Counted from the stretch's first letter, positions 6,849 through 17,113 are shown. The stretch: DNA of 64,000 nt from Dyadobacter sp. Leaf189 (GCF_001424405.1 NZ_LMPS01000005.1:716268-780267), one strand, 5' to 3'. A program made the numbers and translations. The notes: generated by a model from the letters alone, not told the origin.

Positions 6849-9800
6849 GTGTTTAAAGTATATAGTTCATCGGCCGGCTCGGGTAAGACTTACACGCTGA
6901 CCAAAGAATATCTGAAACTGGCATTAAGCAACAGTGCAGATACCTATTTCAAGAACATTCTTGCAGTAACATTCACCAATGCGGCTGCAAAAGAAATGAA
7001 AGACCGCATTCTGCTGATGCTGCGCACTTTTGCAGATTGGAAGCCACAAAACGGCAAGCTGCACCCGATGATGCAGGATGTGATCAGTGAGCTTTATCCC
7101 GATACCGAACAGGATCCCGAGTTGCTCCACGAAGCGTCGAAACTGATCAGTCAGCGCGCAAATGCAGTCTTTGGCCAGATCCTGCACCGGTATTCGGATT
7201 TTTCAGTGATGACCATCGATAAATTTACACAAAGGCTGATCAGCAGTTTTACAGATGAGCTAGGTATCCCTTTCATTTTTGAAACCCAGCTCGACAGTGA
7301 TTTGCTTGACGATGCGGTAGACAGGTTACTGTCCCGGATCGGGCAGGAGGGCGAGGAGGTACTTACGGACATTGTCGAAAAATACTACCGCGAGAATGCC
7401 GAAGAAGGTAAAAGCTGGGGCACGCTGCCAATGCAGATCCGCGAAACTTCGGGCACATTGCTGAATGAGCAGAGCTACCTGCAGATGAAGCGGGTGGAAA
7501 ACCTCAAAATGGAAGACTGGATCGCAATCCGGAACCAGATGCGCGGTTACGTTCGCGAGAAAGAGGCGACGATGCTGCGACTGGCACAGCATGCATTTGA
7601 GCTGATCCAGTCAACATTCCTGACAGAAAAAGACTTTCACCAGAGCGGGCGCGGCATTTACGGGTTCTTTCGGGACCGCTCCGAAAACAAGAAACTCTGG
7701 GCTGAGCCGAATTCCTATGTTTACAAGACAATAGGAGAGGGTGTATGGTATGGTGCGAAAACGGCTGTTCTGATTAAAGATGAAATCGAGCGTGTAAGAA
7801 CAGATCTGGAAAACTATTTTCACCAGATCGAGAATATGCGTACGGCTGAATCAGGTAAGATAATCCTTTACAACCAGCTCGAAAAGCACATTTACCAGCT
7901 CTCATTGCTTGGAGAGATCAGGAAGGAATTTGATATTCTGCTGAGACAAAATAACCAGGTACATATTTCTGATTTCAATCGCAAGATCGTCGAAATCGTG
8001 GCCAGGGAACCGGTACCCTTTATTTTTGAAAGGTTAGGTGAAAAATACAACCACATTCTGGTCGACGAATTTCAGGATACTTCGAAATTGCAGTTCGCCA
8101 ACCTGCTGCCGCTGATTGAGAATGCATTGTCGGGCGGCTATTTCAGTTTGGTTGTCGGCGACGCGAAACAATCCATTTACCGGTTCCGTGGCGGAGATAT
8201 GGACCTGATCCTGAACCTTGCACAAAGCCAGGTAATGCAGCTGGCCTCTGTTTTTGGTGACAATACATTCCATGCAGAGCGGCTCGTCAGTCTGAATAAT
8301 TACCTCAATGTAAATCACCTGAAAGTGAACCGGCGCAGTTACCGTGAGATCACTGCATTCAACAATTCATTTTTCCGGTTTGTGGCCGATTTGCTCGGTG
8401 ACGAATACCCTTTGATCAGGGAAGTTTACGATCAGAACTTCCAGCAGGAAATCCCTGATGAAGCGCCTGTGGGCGGGCATGTGGAAGTTGAATTTATGGA
8501 CCTGGCGGAGAATGCAGACGATAATGCCGATACAGAAGGTGCTGTCGACAACATGATCAGGCGCACGCTTGAAATTGTCTCAAAGCTCAGATCAGAGGGA
8601 TACAATTGGCGGGATATGGCGGTTTTGTGCCGGCGGAAAAAGGAAGCCACCGCGCTGGCGAACTTCATGAAAGAGGCAGGGTACCCGCTGATTTCCGATG
8701 ACGCACTTTCGCTCAGCTACTCTCGCTCCGTGCATTTTATTATCTCATTTATGAAGGTACTGCACAGCTCCGACCACCGGCTCGCACGGTACGAGGCTGC
8801 CTACCTGTTCCACCACATTATCCGGAGAGAGGCGCCCGCTCCTGCTGATTATGAGCAGATCCGCGGGCTGGTAGAAGAAAAAGGGCTCGATTCATTCCTG
8901 GCATATTTCAGGCGGTGGAACATTCAGCTGACCTCATTCAGGTTGCGGCAGCTCTCCGTGTTTGAACTGAGCGAGCAGCTGATGAAACGTTTTGGTTTGC
9001 TTGAAAAGGGTTTTGAAACCGAATACCTGTTCCGTTTTCTTGACGTGGTAATGGAATTTGGTAACCGTAAAAGCAATCACCTGGGCGATTTCCTGACCTA
9101 CTGGGACACTGCAAGGCACAAGCTGTCCATTACAATCCCGGAAGGTACCGATGCTGTCAGGATCACGACGATCCATAAATCCAAAGGATTGGAGTACCCG
9201 GCTGTTATTATTCCTTATGCCAACTGGAAGGTAACCCCCAATGCAAGGCTCGACCGGCTGTGGCTTGACCTGGAAGGAATGGATTACGAAGAGCTGCATC
9301 TGGCGCAATCGCCGGGTTATGATCCGAAAAGCCTGAAAACTTCTATGGTTTCGGTTATCAAGGAGCTGGAAAATACGAAGGCGGCAGAGCAGTATCAGAA
9401 TGAGAAAACGCGTGTGCTGGTCGAAAATCTAAACTTGCTTTACGTTGCATTCACCCGTCCTGTACAGCGCCTGTATATTTTGGCAAAAAGAGAACGAAAC
9501 TGGAATGTGGGCAGCCAGATCAACTATTGGCTGAAAGACTATTTTTCACAGCAGGATTTCAAGCCGGAATGGGATGAAAACATTTCCGTTTATACCATAG
9601 CGGAAGCCAATTCCAACCCTAAACATGCACACGTACGTTCAGAGGCCACACCGTTTGTAATGGAAGCGGTATTGAGCAACGACCGTACCGATTCCATGCG
9701 GCTGAGACGAATGGCCGATCGCATTTTCGATGTGGATACATTTGAGTCAAAAAATGATCGTACACAAAAGTTAAAGTATCTTTTTACCAGATTAAAGTCT

Positions 9801-10178
9801 GTTTCCGAGCTGCCGGTTGTGATGGAAAGACTTGTTACTGAGGGTATTTTTACAAGAAAAGAAGGTTCTGAAATCAGAACAGCGGCATTGAAACTATTGG
9901 AAAATCCTGCATTAAGTACATTATACAGTGATCAGAACCAGGTTCAGATGAACCGCGACCTGTTGATGCCGGGCGGAAAACTCCTGCACATTGACCGGGC
10001 TGTACAAATGCCTGACAGTTCTATTGCGTTCATGTTATTCGCTGGTGGCCAGGACATGACGGAACCGGCGCGGCATTTAAGAAAGGTGATCAAAGCTTAC
10101 GAATCCACCGGCAAGCAATCACGCGGTGTAGTAGTAGATCTTCAGAAGCAGGTTGCAGAATGGGTAGATAACTCATAG
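6849..10178 (+). CDS. AddA/RecB-like UvrD-family helicase, nuclease domain degenerate
   Basis: This is a 1109-residue superfamily 1 DNA helicase with a GTG start. Walker A is SSAGSGKT (residues 7-14); the Walker B region is ILVDEFQDTSKLQ near 400; VVGDAKQSIYRFRGGD near 435-450 and ITTIHKSKGLEYPAVIIP with LLYVAFTRP complete the helicase motifs. These are most like AddA/RecB enzymes of recombinational break repair. AddA normally ends in a PD-(D/E)XK nuclease with a D-x-K-(T)-G core. Here the corresponding end keeps a remnant (LLHIDRAVQ) but shows IAFMLFAGG where the DxK motif belongs. I infer a helicase without nuclease activity. No AddB-like gene is adjacent. It stands alone between a terminator and a signalling operon. 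Confidence 0.85.
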   Translation: MFKVYSSSAGSGKTYTLTKEYLKLALSNSADTYFKNILAVTFTNAAAKEMKDRILLMLRTFADWKPQNGKLHPMMQDVISELYPDTEQDPELLHEASKLISQRANAVFGQILHRYSDFSVMTIDKFTQRLISSFTDELGIPFIFETQLDSDLLDDAVDRLLSRIGQEGEEVLTDIVEKYYRENAEEGKSWGTLPMQIRETSGTLLNEQSYLQMKRVENLKMEDWIAIRNQMRGYVREKEATMLRLAQHAFELIQSTFLTEKDFHQSGRGIYGFFRDRSENKKLWAEPNSYVYKTIGEGVWYGAKTAVLIKDEIERVRTDLENYFHQIENMRTAESGKIILYNQLEKHIYQLSLLGEIRKEFDILLRQNNQVHISDFNRKIVEIVAREPVPFIFERLGEKYNHILVDEFQDTSKLQFANLLPLIENALSGGYFSLVVGDAKQSIYRFRGGDMDLILNLAQSQVMQLASVFGDNTFHAERLVSLNNYLNVNHLKVNRRSYREITAFNNSFFRFVADLLGDEYPLIREVYDQNFQQEIPDEAPVGGHVEVEFMDLAENADDNADTEGAVDNMIRRTLEIVSKLRSEGYNWRDMAVLCRRKKEATALANFMKEAGYPLISDDALSLSYSRSVHFIISFMKVLHSSDHRLARYEAAYLFHHIIRREAPAPADYEQIRGLVEEKGLDSFLAYFRRWNIQLTSFRLRQLSVFELSEQLMKRFGLLEKGFETEYLFRFLDVVMEFGNRKSNHLGDFLTYWDTARHKLSITIPEGTDAVRITTIHKSKGLEYPAVIIPYANWKVTPNARLDRLWLDLEGMDYEELHLAQSPGYDPKSLKTSMVSVIKELENTKAAEQYQNEKTRVLVENLNLLYVAFTRPVQRLYILAKRERNWNVGSQINYWLKDYFSQQDFKPEWDENISVYTIAEANSNPKHAHVRSEATPFVMEAVLSNDRTDSMRLRRMADRIFDVDTFESKNDRTQKLKYLFTRLKSVSELPVVMERLVTEGIFTRKEGSEIRTAALKLLENPALSTLYSDQNQVQMNRDLLMPGGKLLHIDRAVQMPDSSIAFMLFAGGQDMTEPARHLRKVIKAYESTGKQSRGVVVDLQKQVAEWVDNS

Positions 10179-10363
10179 TGAAAATGATACCTTATTGAAA
10201 GCCAATATTTTGCAAATGTAAGCTGCGAATTACTTCCATTATCCGATGTAGACAAAACTTTATAAAAGGCTACATATTGTCTGTAAGACAGGCTGTAAAT
10301 GGATATTTTTTGCGGATATTCACAAAAAATATCCTTTCGGATTTCTCACAACATATTTCATCC

Positions 10364-13300
10364 ATGCGCCTAACCTTCCAACGACAGGTTTTCCTCGGGA
10401 TCGCTTTTTCCATCTTACTCGTACTGGTTGTAGGATTTACTTCTTATAATGCAATCAGGATACAACTTGAAAATACAGGTTGGGTGTACCACACGAGAGA
10501 AGTAATGCGGACAAGCACTTCGCTCAAAAATCAGCTTCTTACCGCGGAATCCAATGTGCGCGGGTATGCTATCACCAAACACAATTCTTTTCAAACAGGC
10601 TATTTACAGTCCGTTGAGCTGGTCTGGCAGGAGCTGGACGACCTGCGGAAGCTCGTTCGCGACAACAGTGTCCAGTCTGCGCGGGTTGACTCCCTGTCAA
10701 TGCTGCTGCAAACGCGGCTGGACCTGATGGACCGGCAATATGATTTTCTTCAGGGAGGCAACTATGCACAAGACACGATCAGGCAGCTGGTACTAGCCGG
10801 CAAAAGCGTGTCTTCCCAGCTTGAATTCAGCTTCCGGCGGATAGAGAACCTGGAAGAAGGCTTACTCGTCGAACGGGAGCAAAATGCAACTGTAAGTTCT
10901 TCGAAGGCAAAGCAGTACATCCTGATGGGCTCGTCGGCTTTCCTCTTTGTGATTTTGCTTCTATACTATTTCATAAGACGTACTTACAATGCGCAGGTAG
11001 CGTCGGAAAAGCAGACGCTGGAAGCAAACCGGCAACTGGAACAGCTTTCGCTGGTAGATCAGGAGAAAAACTGGATACTGGATGCGGCCGTGAAGGCGGC
11101 GGAGACGGTGAGGGGAGAACCGACCCTGGCTGAGCTGTCACGCAAGCTGATTGCCAAGCTGGTGGAGTTGACGGACGCGCATGTGGCTGTTATGTACATT
11201 GTTACCCGCTCGGGAGATACAATGGAACTTGCGGCAAGCTACGGGACAAGCGAAGCAAACCCGGCACCCAAATCTTTCCGCGTCGGCGACGGAACATTGG
11301 GGCATATCGTGGAAGAAAAGATTCCCTTTAAAAAGCTTGACGTAGCGCCAGGCTACCTCGCATTGAAAACGGCCAGCGGGCAGACCGATGCGGCCTCAGT
11401 GCTATTGAAAACCATCGCATTCGGTGGACAGATCAAAGCTGTACTTGAAATAGGTTATCTCAAAGAGCCGGGCCATAAAGTAGCGAAGGTACTTGAAATG
11501 ATATCCGACAGCGTTGCGGTGTCCATTATGGCTGCAAGGGCGCGAGAGCTGGCCAATGAGCTGCTCGAGAAAACCCAGTTACAGGCCGAGGAGCTTGAAA
11601 GTCAGCAGGAAGAGCTGCGCGTAACCAATGAAGAGCTGACCAGACAAACTTCGCTGCTGCAAGTCTCGGAGGAGGAATTGCGGGTACAGCAGGAGGAGCT
11701 CAAACAGATTAACACTGAGCTGGAAGAAAAGGCATTTCTGCTGGAAGAACAGAAAGGTACCATTGAAGCAGCCCGCGACCAGATACAGCTTAAAGCGGAT
11801 GAACTTGAAAAAAGCGGCCGTTTTAAAAGCGAGTTTCTTGCGAATATGAGCCACGAGCTACGCACGCCATTGAACAGTATCCTCATTCTTTCCAGGATTT
11901 TGGGTGAAAATAAAGGAGAGCGGCTCAGTGAGGAAGAGCAACGTTATGCATCGGTAATCTACAATTCAGGCAATGACCTGCTTACCCTGATCAACGATAT
12001 CCTGGATCTGGCAAAGGTGGAATCGGGTAAGGTTGAACTGATCCATGAAGAGGTAAGTACGGGACTGATCCTGTCGGAGGTAGCCAATACTTTCCAGAAA
12101 GTAGCCGAGAACAAGGGGCTGAACCTACACCTGGAAAAAGAAGAATCTTGCCCCGAGGTCATGCTTGTAGACCACGTGCGGTTGCTGCAAATCATCCGCA
12201 ACCTGCTCTCGAATGCCATTAAATTCACATCCGCACCAGGAACTGTATCCCTGAAAATCCGGCAGATCGCCGGCTTCATTCACTTCGAGGTAGCGGATTC
12301 GGGCATCGGGATACCGGAAGAAAAGCAGAAGGCGATTTTTGAAGCATTTCAGCAGGCAGATGGTTCAACCAGCCGGAAATATGGCGGCACGGGACTCGGA
12401 CTTTCCATCAGCCGCGAGCTTGCCAATTTGTTCAAAGGTTCTATTTCGCTGAGAAGCGAGCCTGGGCAAGGTTCGGTATTTACATTAAAAATCCCCGCTG
12501 CACAGAACGGAGCCGCAGAAAAGCTGCCTGCTGAACCAGCGGTAGAGATCAAACCTGCGATGCCGGAAGTGGCGCGGGAGCTGAAAGAAAACAGGTTGCT
12601 GCTGATCGAAGACGATGCCGTTTTTGCTGCCGATATGGCTGCCAAAGCGCAGGACAGCGGCTTCCAGGTGCAGCTTGCCGCCGATGGAAAAACGGCGCTC
12701 GAACTGGTGAAGACATTCAACCCAACAGCCATTATCCTGGATATGCACCTGCCGGATATGTCCGGCGACGAAGTTTTGAGAGAACTCAAAGCCGACACCA
12801 AGACGCGGCTCATTCCTGTTCACACAATATCCTCAGGCGATTACCTTGACTCGGACGTGCTGAAAGAAGGTGCGATCGGGTTTATGCAAAAGCCGGTAGA
12901 CCAGAAGTCAGCCCTGAGTATTTTTAATGTGTTGAAACTGGAAGGCAAAGACCTTGAAAAACACCGGATCCTGCTGATTGAAGATGATGCTTATCAGAGT
13001 AAGTATCTGGGCGAGTTCCTGGCCGAAAACAACATATTCGTACTCTATGCCTACTCGGCTTCGGACGCGCTGGCGATTCTGGCCCGCGAACATGTTGACG
13101 GCATTATCCTCGACATCCGGCTTGCCGATATGAATGGGCTGGACCTGCTGGACGAGATCAAGAAGAACCCTGCGCTCACATCCATTCCGGTGGTTGTCAA
13201 TACAGCCGAAGACCTTTCGCAGGCTGATCTTAGCCGGGTCATGAAGTATTCGCACCCGGTGGTAATCAAAACGAAGAAGTCTAATGACCGGCTGCTGGAC

Positions 13301-13780
13301 GAGGTGAAACTGTTCCTCAAAAAGGTACAGCCAGCGAAACCAACCCCCGCGGCCCCCAAGCAGGATACCTTTAAAAGCAGCGTGGTTTATTCGGAACATG
13401 CATTTATTGGCCGGAAGATTCTGCTGGCCGATGACGATATGCGTAACATTTTTGCATTAAGCGCGGTACTCGAAGATGCGGGCTTTAAAATTGAGATTGC
13501 GGCGAATGGAAAAGAAGCAATTCAGAAGCTGGAAGATTCCTCCGATATCGAGCTGGTATTAATGGACGTGATGATGCCCGAAATGGACGGGATAGAGGCA
13601 ACGCGGATAATACGTAAAAACAGCCGCTGGGCCACATTGCCCATTATTGCCGTGACTGCGAAAGCAATGCAGGGCGACCGGGAGCAATGCATGGCAGCCG
13701 GTGCAAACGATTATATTTCCAAGCCGGTTGATATTGACAAGTTGTTGTCGCTGATCAAAGTCTGGCTGCAAGCTGGTTGA
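10364..13780 (+). CDS. Hybrid histidine kinase: CHASE3-like, GAF, HK, three receivers
   Basis: The 1138-residue protein (ATG at 10364; an in-frame TTG at 10277 is less likely) has a membrane segment near residues 8-28 and a periplasmic CHASE3-like sensor. A second membrane segment near 200 (YILMGSSAFLFVILLLYYF) is followed by a GAF-like domain and a long Glu-rich coiled coil (ELESQQEELRVTNEEL type). The kinase core has the phospho-acceptor His497 in NMSHELRTPLNS, an N box (IIRNLLSNAIKFT) and G boxes (ADSGIGIPEE, GGTGLGLSI). Three receiver domains follow, each with an acceptor Asp (IILDMHLPDMSG, IILDIRLADMNG, LVLMDVMMPEMDG). It heads a four-gene operon with CheR, CheB and a second hybrid kinase. 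Confidence 0.92.
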   Translation: MRLTFQRQVFLGIAFSILLVLVVGFTSYNAIRIQLENTGWVYHTREVMRTSTSLKNQLLTAESNVRGYAITKHNSFQTGYLQSVELVWQELDDLRKLVRDNSVQSARVDSLSMLLQTRLDLMDRQYDFLQGGNYAQDTIRQLVLAGKSVSSQLEFSFRRIENLEEGLLVEREQNATVSSSKAKQYILMGSSAFLFVILLLYYFIRRTYNAQVASEKQTLEANRQLEQLSLVDQEKNWILDAAVKAAETVRGEPTLAELSRKLIAKLVELTDAHVAVMYIVTRSGDTMELAASYGTSEANPAPKSFRVGDGTLGHIVEEKIPFKKLDVAPGYLALKTASGQTDAASVLLKTIAFGGQIKAVLEIGYLKEPGHKVAKVLEMISDSVAVSIMAARARELANELLEKTQLQAEELESQQEELRVTNEELTRQTSLLQVSEEELRVQQEELKQINTELEEKAFLLEEQKGTIEAARDQIQLKADELEKSGRFKSEFLANMSHELRTPLNSILILSRILGENKGERLSEEEQRYASVIYNSGNDLLTLINDILDLAKVESGKVELIHEEVSTGLILSEVANTFQKVAENKGLNLHLEKEESCPEVMLVDHVRLLQIIRNLLSNAIKFTSAPGTVSLKIRQIAGFIHFEVADSGIGIPEEKQKAIFEAFQQADGSTSRKYGGTGLGLSISRELANLFKGSISLRSEPGQGSVFTLKIPAAQNGAAEKLPAEPAVEIKPAMPEVARELKENRLLLIEDDAVFAADMAAKAQDSGFQVQLAADGKTALELVKTFNPTAIILDMHLPDMSGDEVLRELKADTKTRLIPVHTISSGDYLDSDVLKEGAIGFMQKPVDQKSALSIFNVLKLEGKDLEKHRILLIEDDAYQSKYLGEFLAENNIFVLYAYSASDALAILAREHVDGIILDIRLADMNGLDLLDEIKKNPALTSIPVVVNTAEDLSQADLSRVMKYSHPVVIKTKKSNDRLLDEVKLFLKKVQPAKPTPAAPKQDTFKSSVVYSEHAFIGRKILLADDDMRNIFALSAVLEDAGFKIEIAANGKEAIQKLEDSSDIELVLMDVMMPEMDGIEATRIIRKNSRWATLPIIAVTAKAMQGDREQCMAAGANDYISKPVDIDKLLSLIKVWLQAG

Positions 13781-13782
13781 AC

Positions 13783-14598
13783 ATGGTACTAATGGAATAT
13801 TCAGATCTTGAAATTCTGATTGCGGAAATCAGGAAAATATCCGGGTTCGACTTCTCGGGTTACGCTCGTCCGTCGCTTTTGAGAAGAGCGAGCAGGTACC
13901 TCACGAGCAAGCGAATGGATATGGAGCAGCTGCTCGCGCACATTGCACCCGGTGGAGGGATCGTATATGATCTGATCCAGGAAATGACGGTCAACTACTC
14001 GGAGATGTTCCGCGATCCTGACTATTTTGTGAAGGTGAGAAGTGAAGTATTCACCTACCTGGAATCCTATCCGGCGCTGCGACTCTGGGTTGCAGGCTGC
14101 GCGTCGGGCGAAGAAGCCTTCTCAATGGCGATCCTGCTGAAAGAGGCAGGGTACCTCGACCGCTCGCTCATTTACGCCACCGATTTAAACAATAAGGTAC
14201 TTACCGCCGCGCGGGAAGGTGTTTTTACGCTCAGCAGTGTGCGTACTTTTTCTGAAAATTACATGCAGGCAGCCGGTCAGCATTCATTATCTGATTACTA
14301 CCACGTATCGTACAACAAAGCGGTGATCTCGCCCGAAATCCGGAAAAATATCGTGTTTTCGCTACACGATCTGACAGGCGACGGCGTGTTCAATGAGTTC
14401 CAGTTTATCAGCTGCCGCAATGTAATGATCTACTTTACGCTGGAATTGAGGCAGCGCGTATTCCGGCTGCTTTATGAAAGTTTGAGCGTTCTGGGCTTTC
14501 TTTGTCTCGGAAAGCGGGAAACGCTGCGATATTCAGGACTGGAAGATTATTTCAGGGTTGTAGATAGTTCACTGAATATTTACCAGAAAATTAAATGA
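13783..14598 (+). CDS. CheR-type protein-glutamate methyltransferase
   Basis: CheR enzymes methylate glutamates of receptors using S-adenosylmethionine. The 271-272 residues include an all-helical N-terminal domain (GYARPSLLRRASRYL), the segment MTVNYSEMFRDPDYF, the SAM-binding motif LWVAGCASGEEAFSMAILL, IYATDLN, and FQFISCRNVMIYF; all are diagnostic. The start may be ATG 13783 or ATG 13792; a TTG at 13777 overlaps the preceding stop. The gene sits between a hybrid kinase and CheB, which begins within its stop codon (ATGA overlap). No methyl-accepting chemotaxis protein is nearby, so the methylation target is unknown, possibly the kinase coiled coil. Confidence 0.93.
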   Translation: MVLMEYSDLEILIAEIRKISGFDFSGYARPSLLRRASRYLTSKRMDMEQLLAHIAPGGGIVYDLIQEMTVNYSEMFRDPDYFVKVRSEVFTYLESYPALRLWVAGCASGEEAFSMAILLKEAGYLDRSLIYATDLNNKVLTAAREGVFTLSSVRTFSENYMQAAGQHSLSDYYHVSYNKAVISPEIRKNIVFSLHDLTGDGVFNEFQFISCRNVMIYFTLELRQRVFRLLYESLSVLGFLCLGKRETLRYSGLEDYFRVVDSSLNIYQKIK

Positions 14599-15188
14599 AC
14601 CATGGCATAACAAACCCGCTGAGCCTGGTTCTCTTTGGAGGATCCGCCGGGAGCATGGTGCTTTTTGAGGAAATCTTACAAATCCTTGAACGCCCGCTGT
14701 CTTTCGCAGCCGTTTTTGTTTTGCACAGGGGAAAAGCCAGCTCAGCTGTGTTTCCCCGCATTTTTAAAAATAAAACAAATGTATTTATGAGTGAACCGCA
14801 GCATCTGGATCCCGTCGAGCCCGATAGCATCTATTTCGCCATACCCGACTATCACCTCCTGATTGGTCCCGACAAGCGGTTTTACTATGATTCTTCTGAA
14901 AAGGATTTTTTCTCAAGACCGTCGATAGACGCGACATTTATATCGGCGGCGTTTTCCGGCATTCCTGTCAAAGCGGCCATGCTGTTTTCCGGTTCGAGCG
15001 CAGATGGGGCTTTTGGGCTGAAAGTACTAGCTGAAAGAGGCAGCGCAACCTATGTGCTTGATCCTGCCGATGCTGAGTCAAAGCGCATGCCGGAAGCGGC
15101 TTTGCAACAATATAGCGGGCATAAGGTGCTGTCCCGCGGTCATTTTTCAAATACAATCAAAGAAATACTGCATACTCACTCAACTTAG
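14595..15188 (+). CDS. CheB-type methylesterase without receiver domain
   Basis: This 197-residue protein matches only the catalytic domain of CheB, which removes methyl groups (or deamidates) on receptor glutamates. The catalytic triad can be placed at Ser17 (LFGGSAGS), His44 (FVLHRGKA) and Asp137 (MLFSGSSADGAFGL); the spacing matches that of enteric CheB. The N-terminal regulatory receiver of classical CheB is absent, so activity must be controlled otherwise, perhaps by the neighbouring receiver proteins. It overlaps cheR by four bases and is followed two bases later by the next kinase gene. Confidence 0.92.
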   Translation: MNHGITNPLSLVLFGGSAGSMVLFEEILQILERPLSFAAVFVLHRGKASSAVFPRIFKNKTNVFMSEPQHLDPVEPDSIYFAIPDYHLLIGPDKRFYYDSSEKDFFSRPSIDATFISAAFSGIPVKAAMLFSGSSADGAFGLKVLAERGSATYVLDPADAESKRMPEAALQQYSGHKVLSRGHFSNTIKEILHTHST

Positions 15189-15190
15189 CC

Positions 15191-17113
15191 ATGGAAGATA
15201 CCAAGATATTACTGCTGGACGACAGAGAGGAGAACCTGATCTCGCTGCGCGCAATCCTCAGCAGGGACGACATTGAAATTTTTGCTACAACCTCCCCGAA
15301 CGAAGCGCTGAGAATGGTTTGGGAAAATGATATTGCAGTGGCGCTGGTAGATGTTCAAATGCCGGGAATGGATGGATTTGAGTTTGCAGAAACGCTTTTA
15401 TCCAATCCGAAAACAAAGGAAATTCTTATTGTTTTTGTAACCGCTATTTCGAAAGAGACTACTTACGCTGTACGCGGATTAAAAACCGGCGCGATTGACT
15501 ACCTGTACAAGCCGCTGGATCCATTTATCACCAATGCGAAAGTCGACTCGCTGATACGCCTGGCGAGGAGTCAGAAAGAGATCCGGGATAAGAACAAGCT
15601 GCTTGAAAACTACGCGACGATCGTCATCAATTCACCCGATATCATCGCGACGGTGGAAGCTGAAACGGGCAAGATCTTCTCGATTAATCCGTCAGTAGAA
15701 ACGATTTTAGGCATTTCACCAAATGGACTGGTCGGCATTTCTATTCTGGAACTGCTGGTTGAGCCGGATACGTCGGCGCTGCGTCAGGTTTTGGTTGAAA
15801 AGAGCTATATCGGCGGACATACCATCGTGATCGAGGACCGCTTTTATGGTCGCCTGCGCCAGCCCGTGTGGCTTGAACTGCGCATTATGTTCAAGAACAG
15901 GCTGCTGTTTATCAACCTGCACGATATCGAAAAGCGAAAAGCCCACGAACGCGCATTGATCGATGCACAGCAGCAGGCCGACCGCGCGCGCAAAGGCAAG
16001 GAAGCTTTTCTGGCCAATATGAGCCACGAAATACGCACGCCGCTGAACGGGATTATCGGTCTCGGTAACCTGCTTTCCGCAAGTGCATTGACTGTAGAGC
16101 AGCGGGAACTGATCGATATGCTGCGGCAATCTTCGGGTTCTCTGCTCAACATTTTGAACGATATACTTGATATTTCGAAGATAGAGGAAGGCAAATTCTC
16201 CATTATCCCTACCTCAACGGATATGCGTGTATTGGCAAGGGGTATCATTGACCTGATGAAATTCAAGGCCGATGAAAAAGGGCTCTCGCTTGACCTGGAA
16301 GTGGACGACGCAGTGCCTGACTGCATGCTGGTGGACGGAATGCGGCTCAATCAGATCCTGCTCAATCTGGTCGGCAATGCATTGAAGTTTACGGTTCAGG
16401 GCGGGGTTAAGCTGAAAATTAGCCACGTCGCGCAGGCAAGTTCCGGGCACAAGATCCGGTTCAGCGTAGAGGATAGCGGCATCGGAATGTCGGGCGAGCA
16501 GCTATCGAACATTTTTTCCGAATACGGACAGGCTTCGGAGAGCATATCCCACCAGTACGGAGGTACCGGGCTCGGGCTCACGATCTCCCAAAAGCTCGCG
16601 CGGCTGATGGGAAGCGAGCTGGAAGTGAACAGCCGCGCAAACGAAGGCAGCGAGTTCTTTTTTACATTGATTTTGCCCGATGCGAATGAAAAAGCCGCCG
16701 AGGCAAAGCCCGTGGTTTCATTCCAGAATCTGCCGCCGTTTGCCGGCAGAACAGTACTGGTAGCCGAAGACAACCCGATCAATGCGCTTTTACTCAAAAA
16801 ATACCTGAAAGCCTGGCAGCTGGACACAACGCTCGTGGTGAATGGAAAAGAAGCTGTAGAGACGCTCCGGCAGCGGGTGTTCGACCTCGTGATCATGGAT
16901 ACCAGAATGCCCGAAATGGATGGATTTGAAGCAGCCCGGCTGGTAAGGAGCGAACTGAAAGTAACTGTACCTATCCTCTCGCTTTCAGCGACCGTATTGC
17001 CCGAAGAAATCCAGCAGGCGCTCGAAGCGGGAATGAACGACACGCTTTCGAAGCCATTTGAACCCGAAAAATTGCACCAGAAAATTGGCAGGCTCATTTC
17101 ACCTGCCTCCTGA
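15191..17113 (+). CDS. Hybrid kinase: receiver, PAS, HK, receiver
   Basis: The 640-residue cytoplasmic protein begins with a receiver domain (ILLLDDREENL; acceptor Asp in VALVDVQMPGMDG). A PAS-like sensor follows (roughly 140-250). The histidine kinase core carries His279 in NMSHEIRTPLNG, the N box ILLNLVGNALKFT, and the ATP-lid segments EDSGIGMSGEQ and GGTGLGLTISQ. A C-terminal receiver ends the protein (VAEDNPINALLLKKYL; Asp in LVIMDTRMPEMDG). There is no membrane segment. The N-terminal receiver could accept phosphate from the first kinase of the operon, making a phosphorelay. No DNA-binding output is encoded here. Confidence 0.92.
   Translation: MEDTKILLLDDREENLISLRAILSRDDIEIFATTSPNEALRMVWENDIAVALVDVQMPGMDGFEFAETLLSNPKTKEILIVFVTAISKETTYAVRGLKTGAIDYLYKPLDPFITNAKVDSLIRLARSQKEIRDKNKLLENYATIVINSPDIIATVEAETGKIFSINPSVETILGISPNGLVGISILELLVEPDTSALRQVLVEKSYIGGHTIVIEDRFYGRLRQPVWLELRIMFKNRLLFINLHDIEKRKAHERALIDAQQQADRARKGKEAFLANMSHEIRTPLNGIIGLGNLLSASALTVEQRELIDMLRQSSGSLLNILNDILDISKIEEGKFSIIPTSTDMRVLARGIIDLMKFKADEKGLSLDLEVDDAVPDCMLVDGMRLNQILLNLVGNALKFTVQGGVKLKISHVAQASSGHKIRFSVEDSGIGMSGEQLSNIFSEYGQASESISHQYGGTGLGLTISQKLARLMGSELEVNSRANEGSEFFFTLILPDANEKAAEAKPVVSFQNLPPFAGRTVLVAEDNPINALLLKKYLKAWQLDTTLVVNGKEAVETLRQRVFDLVIMDTRMPEMDGFEAARLVRSELKVTVPILSLSATVLPEEIQQALEAGMNDTLSKPFEPEKLHQKIGRLISPAS

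Noticed and set aside
16396..17097. 233-codon minus-strand frame opposite the hybrid kinase
   Set aside because: The plus strand carries kinase and receiver motifs throughout this stretch; the reverse product is Ser-rich and low in complexity.
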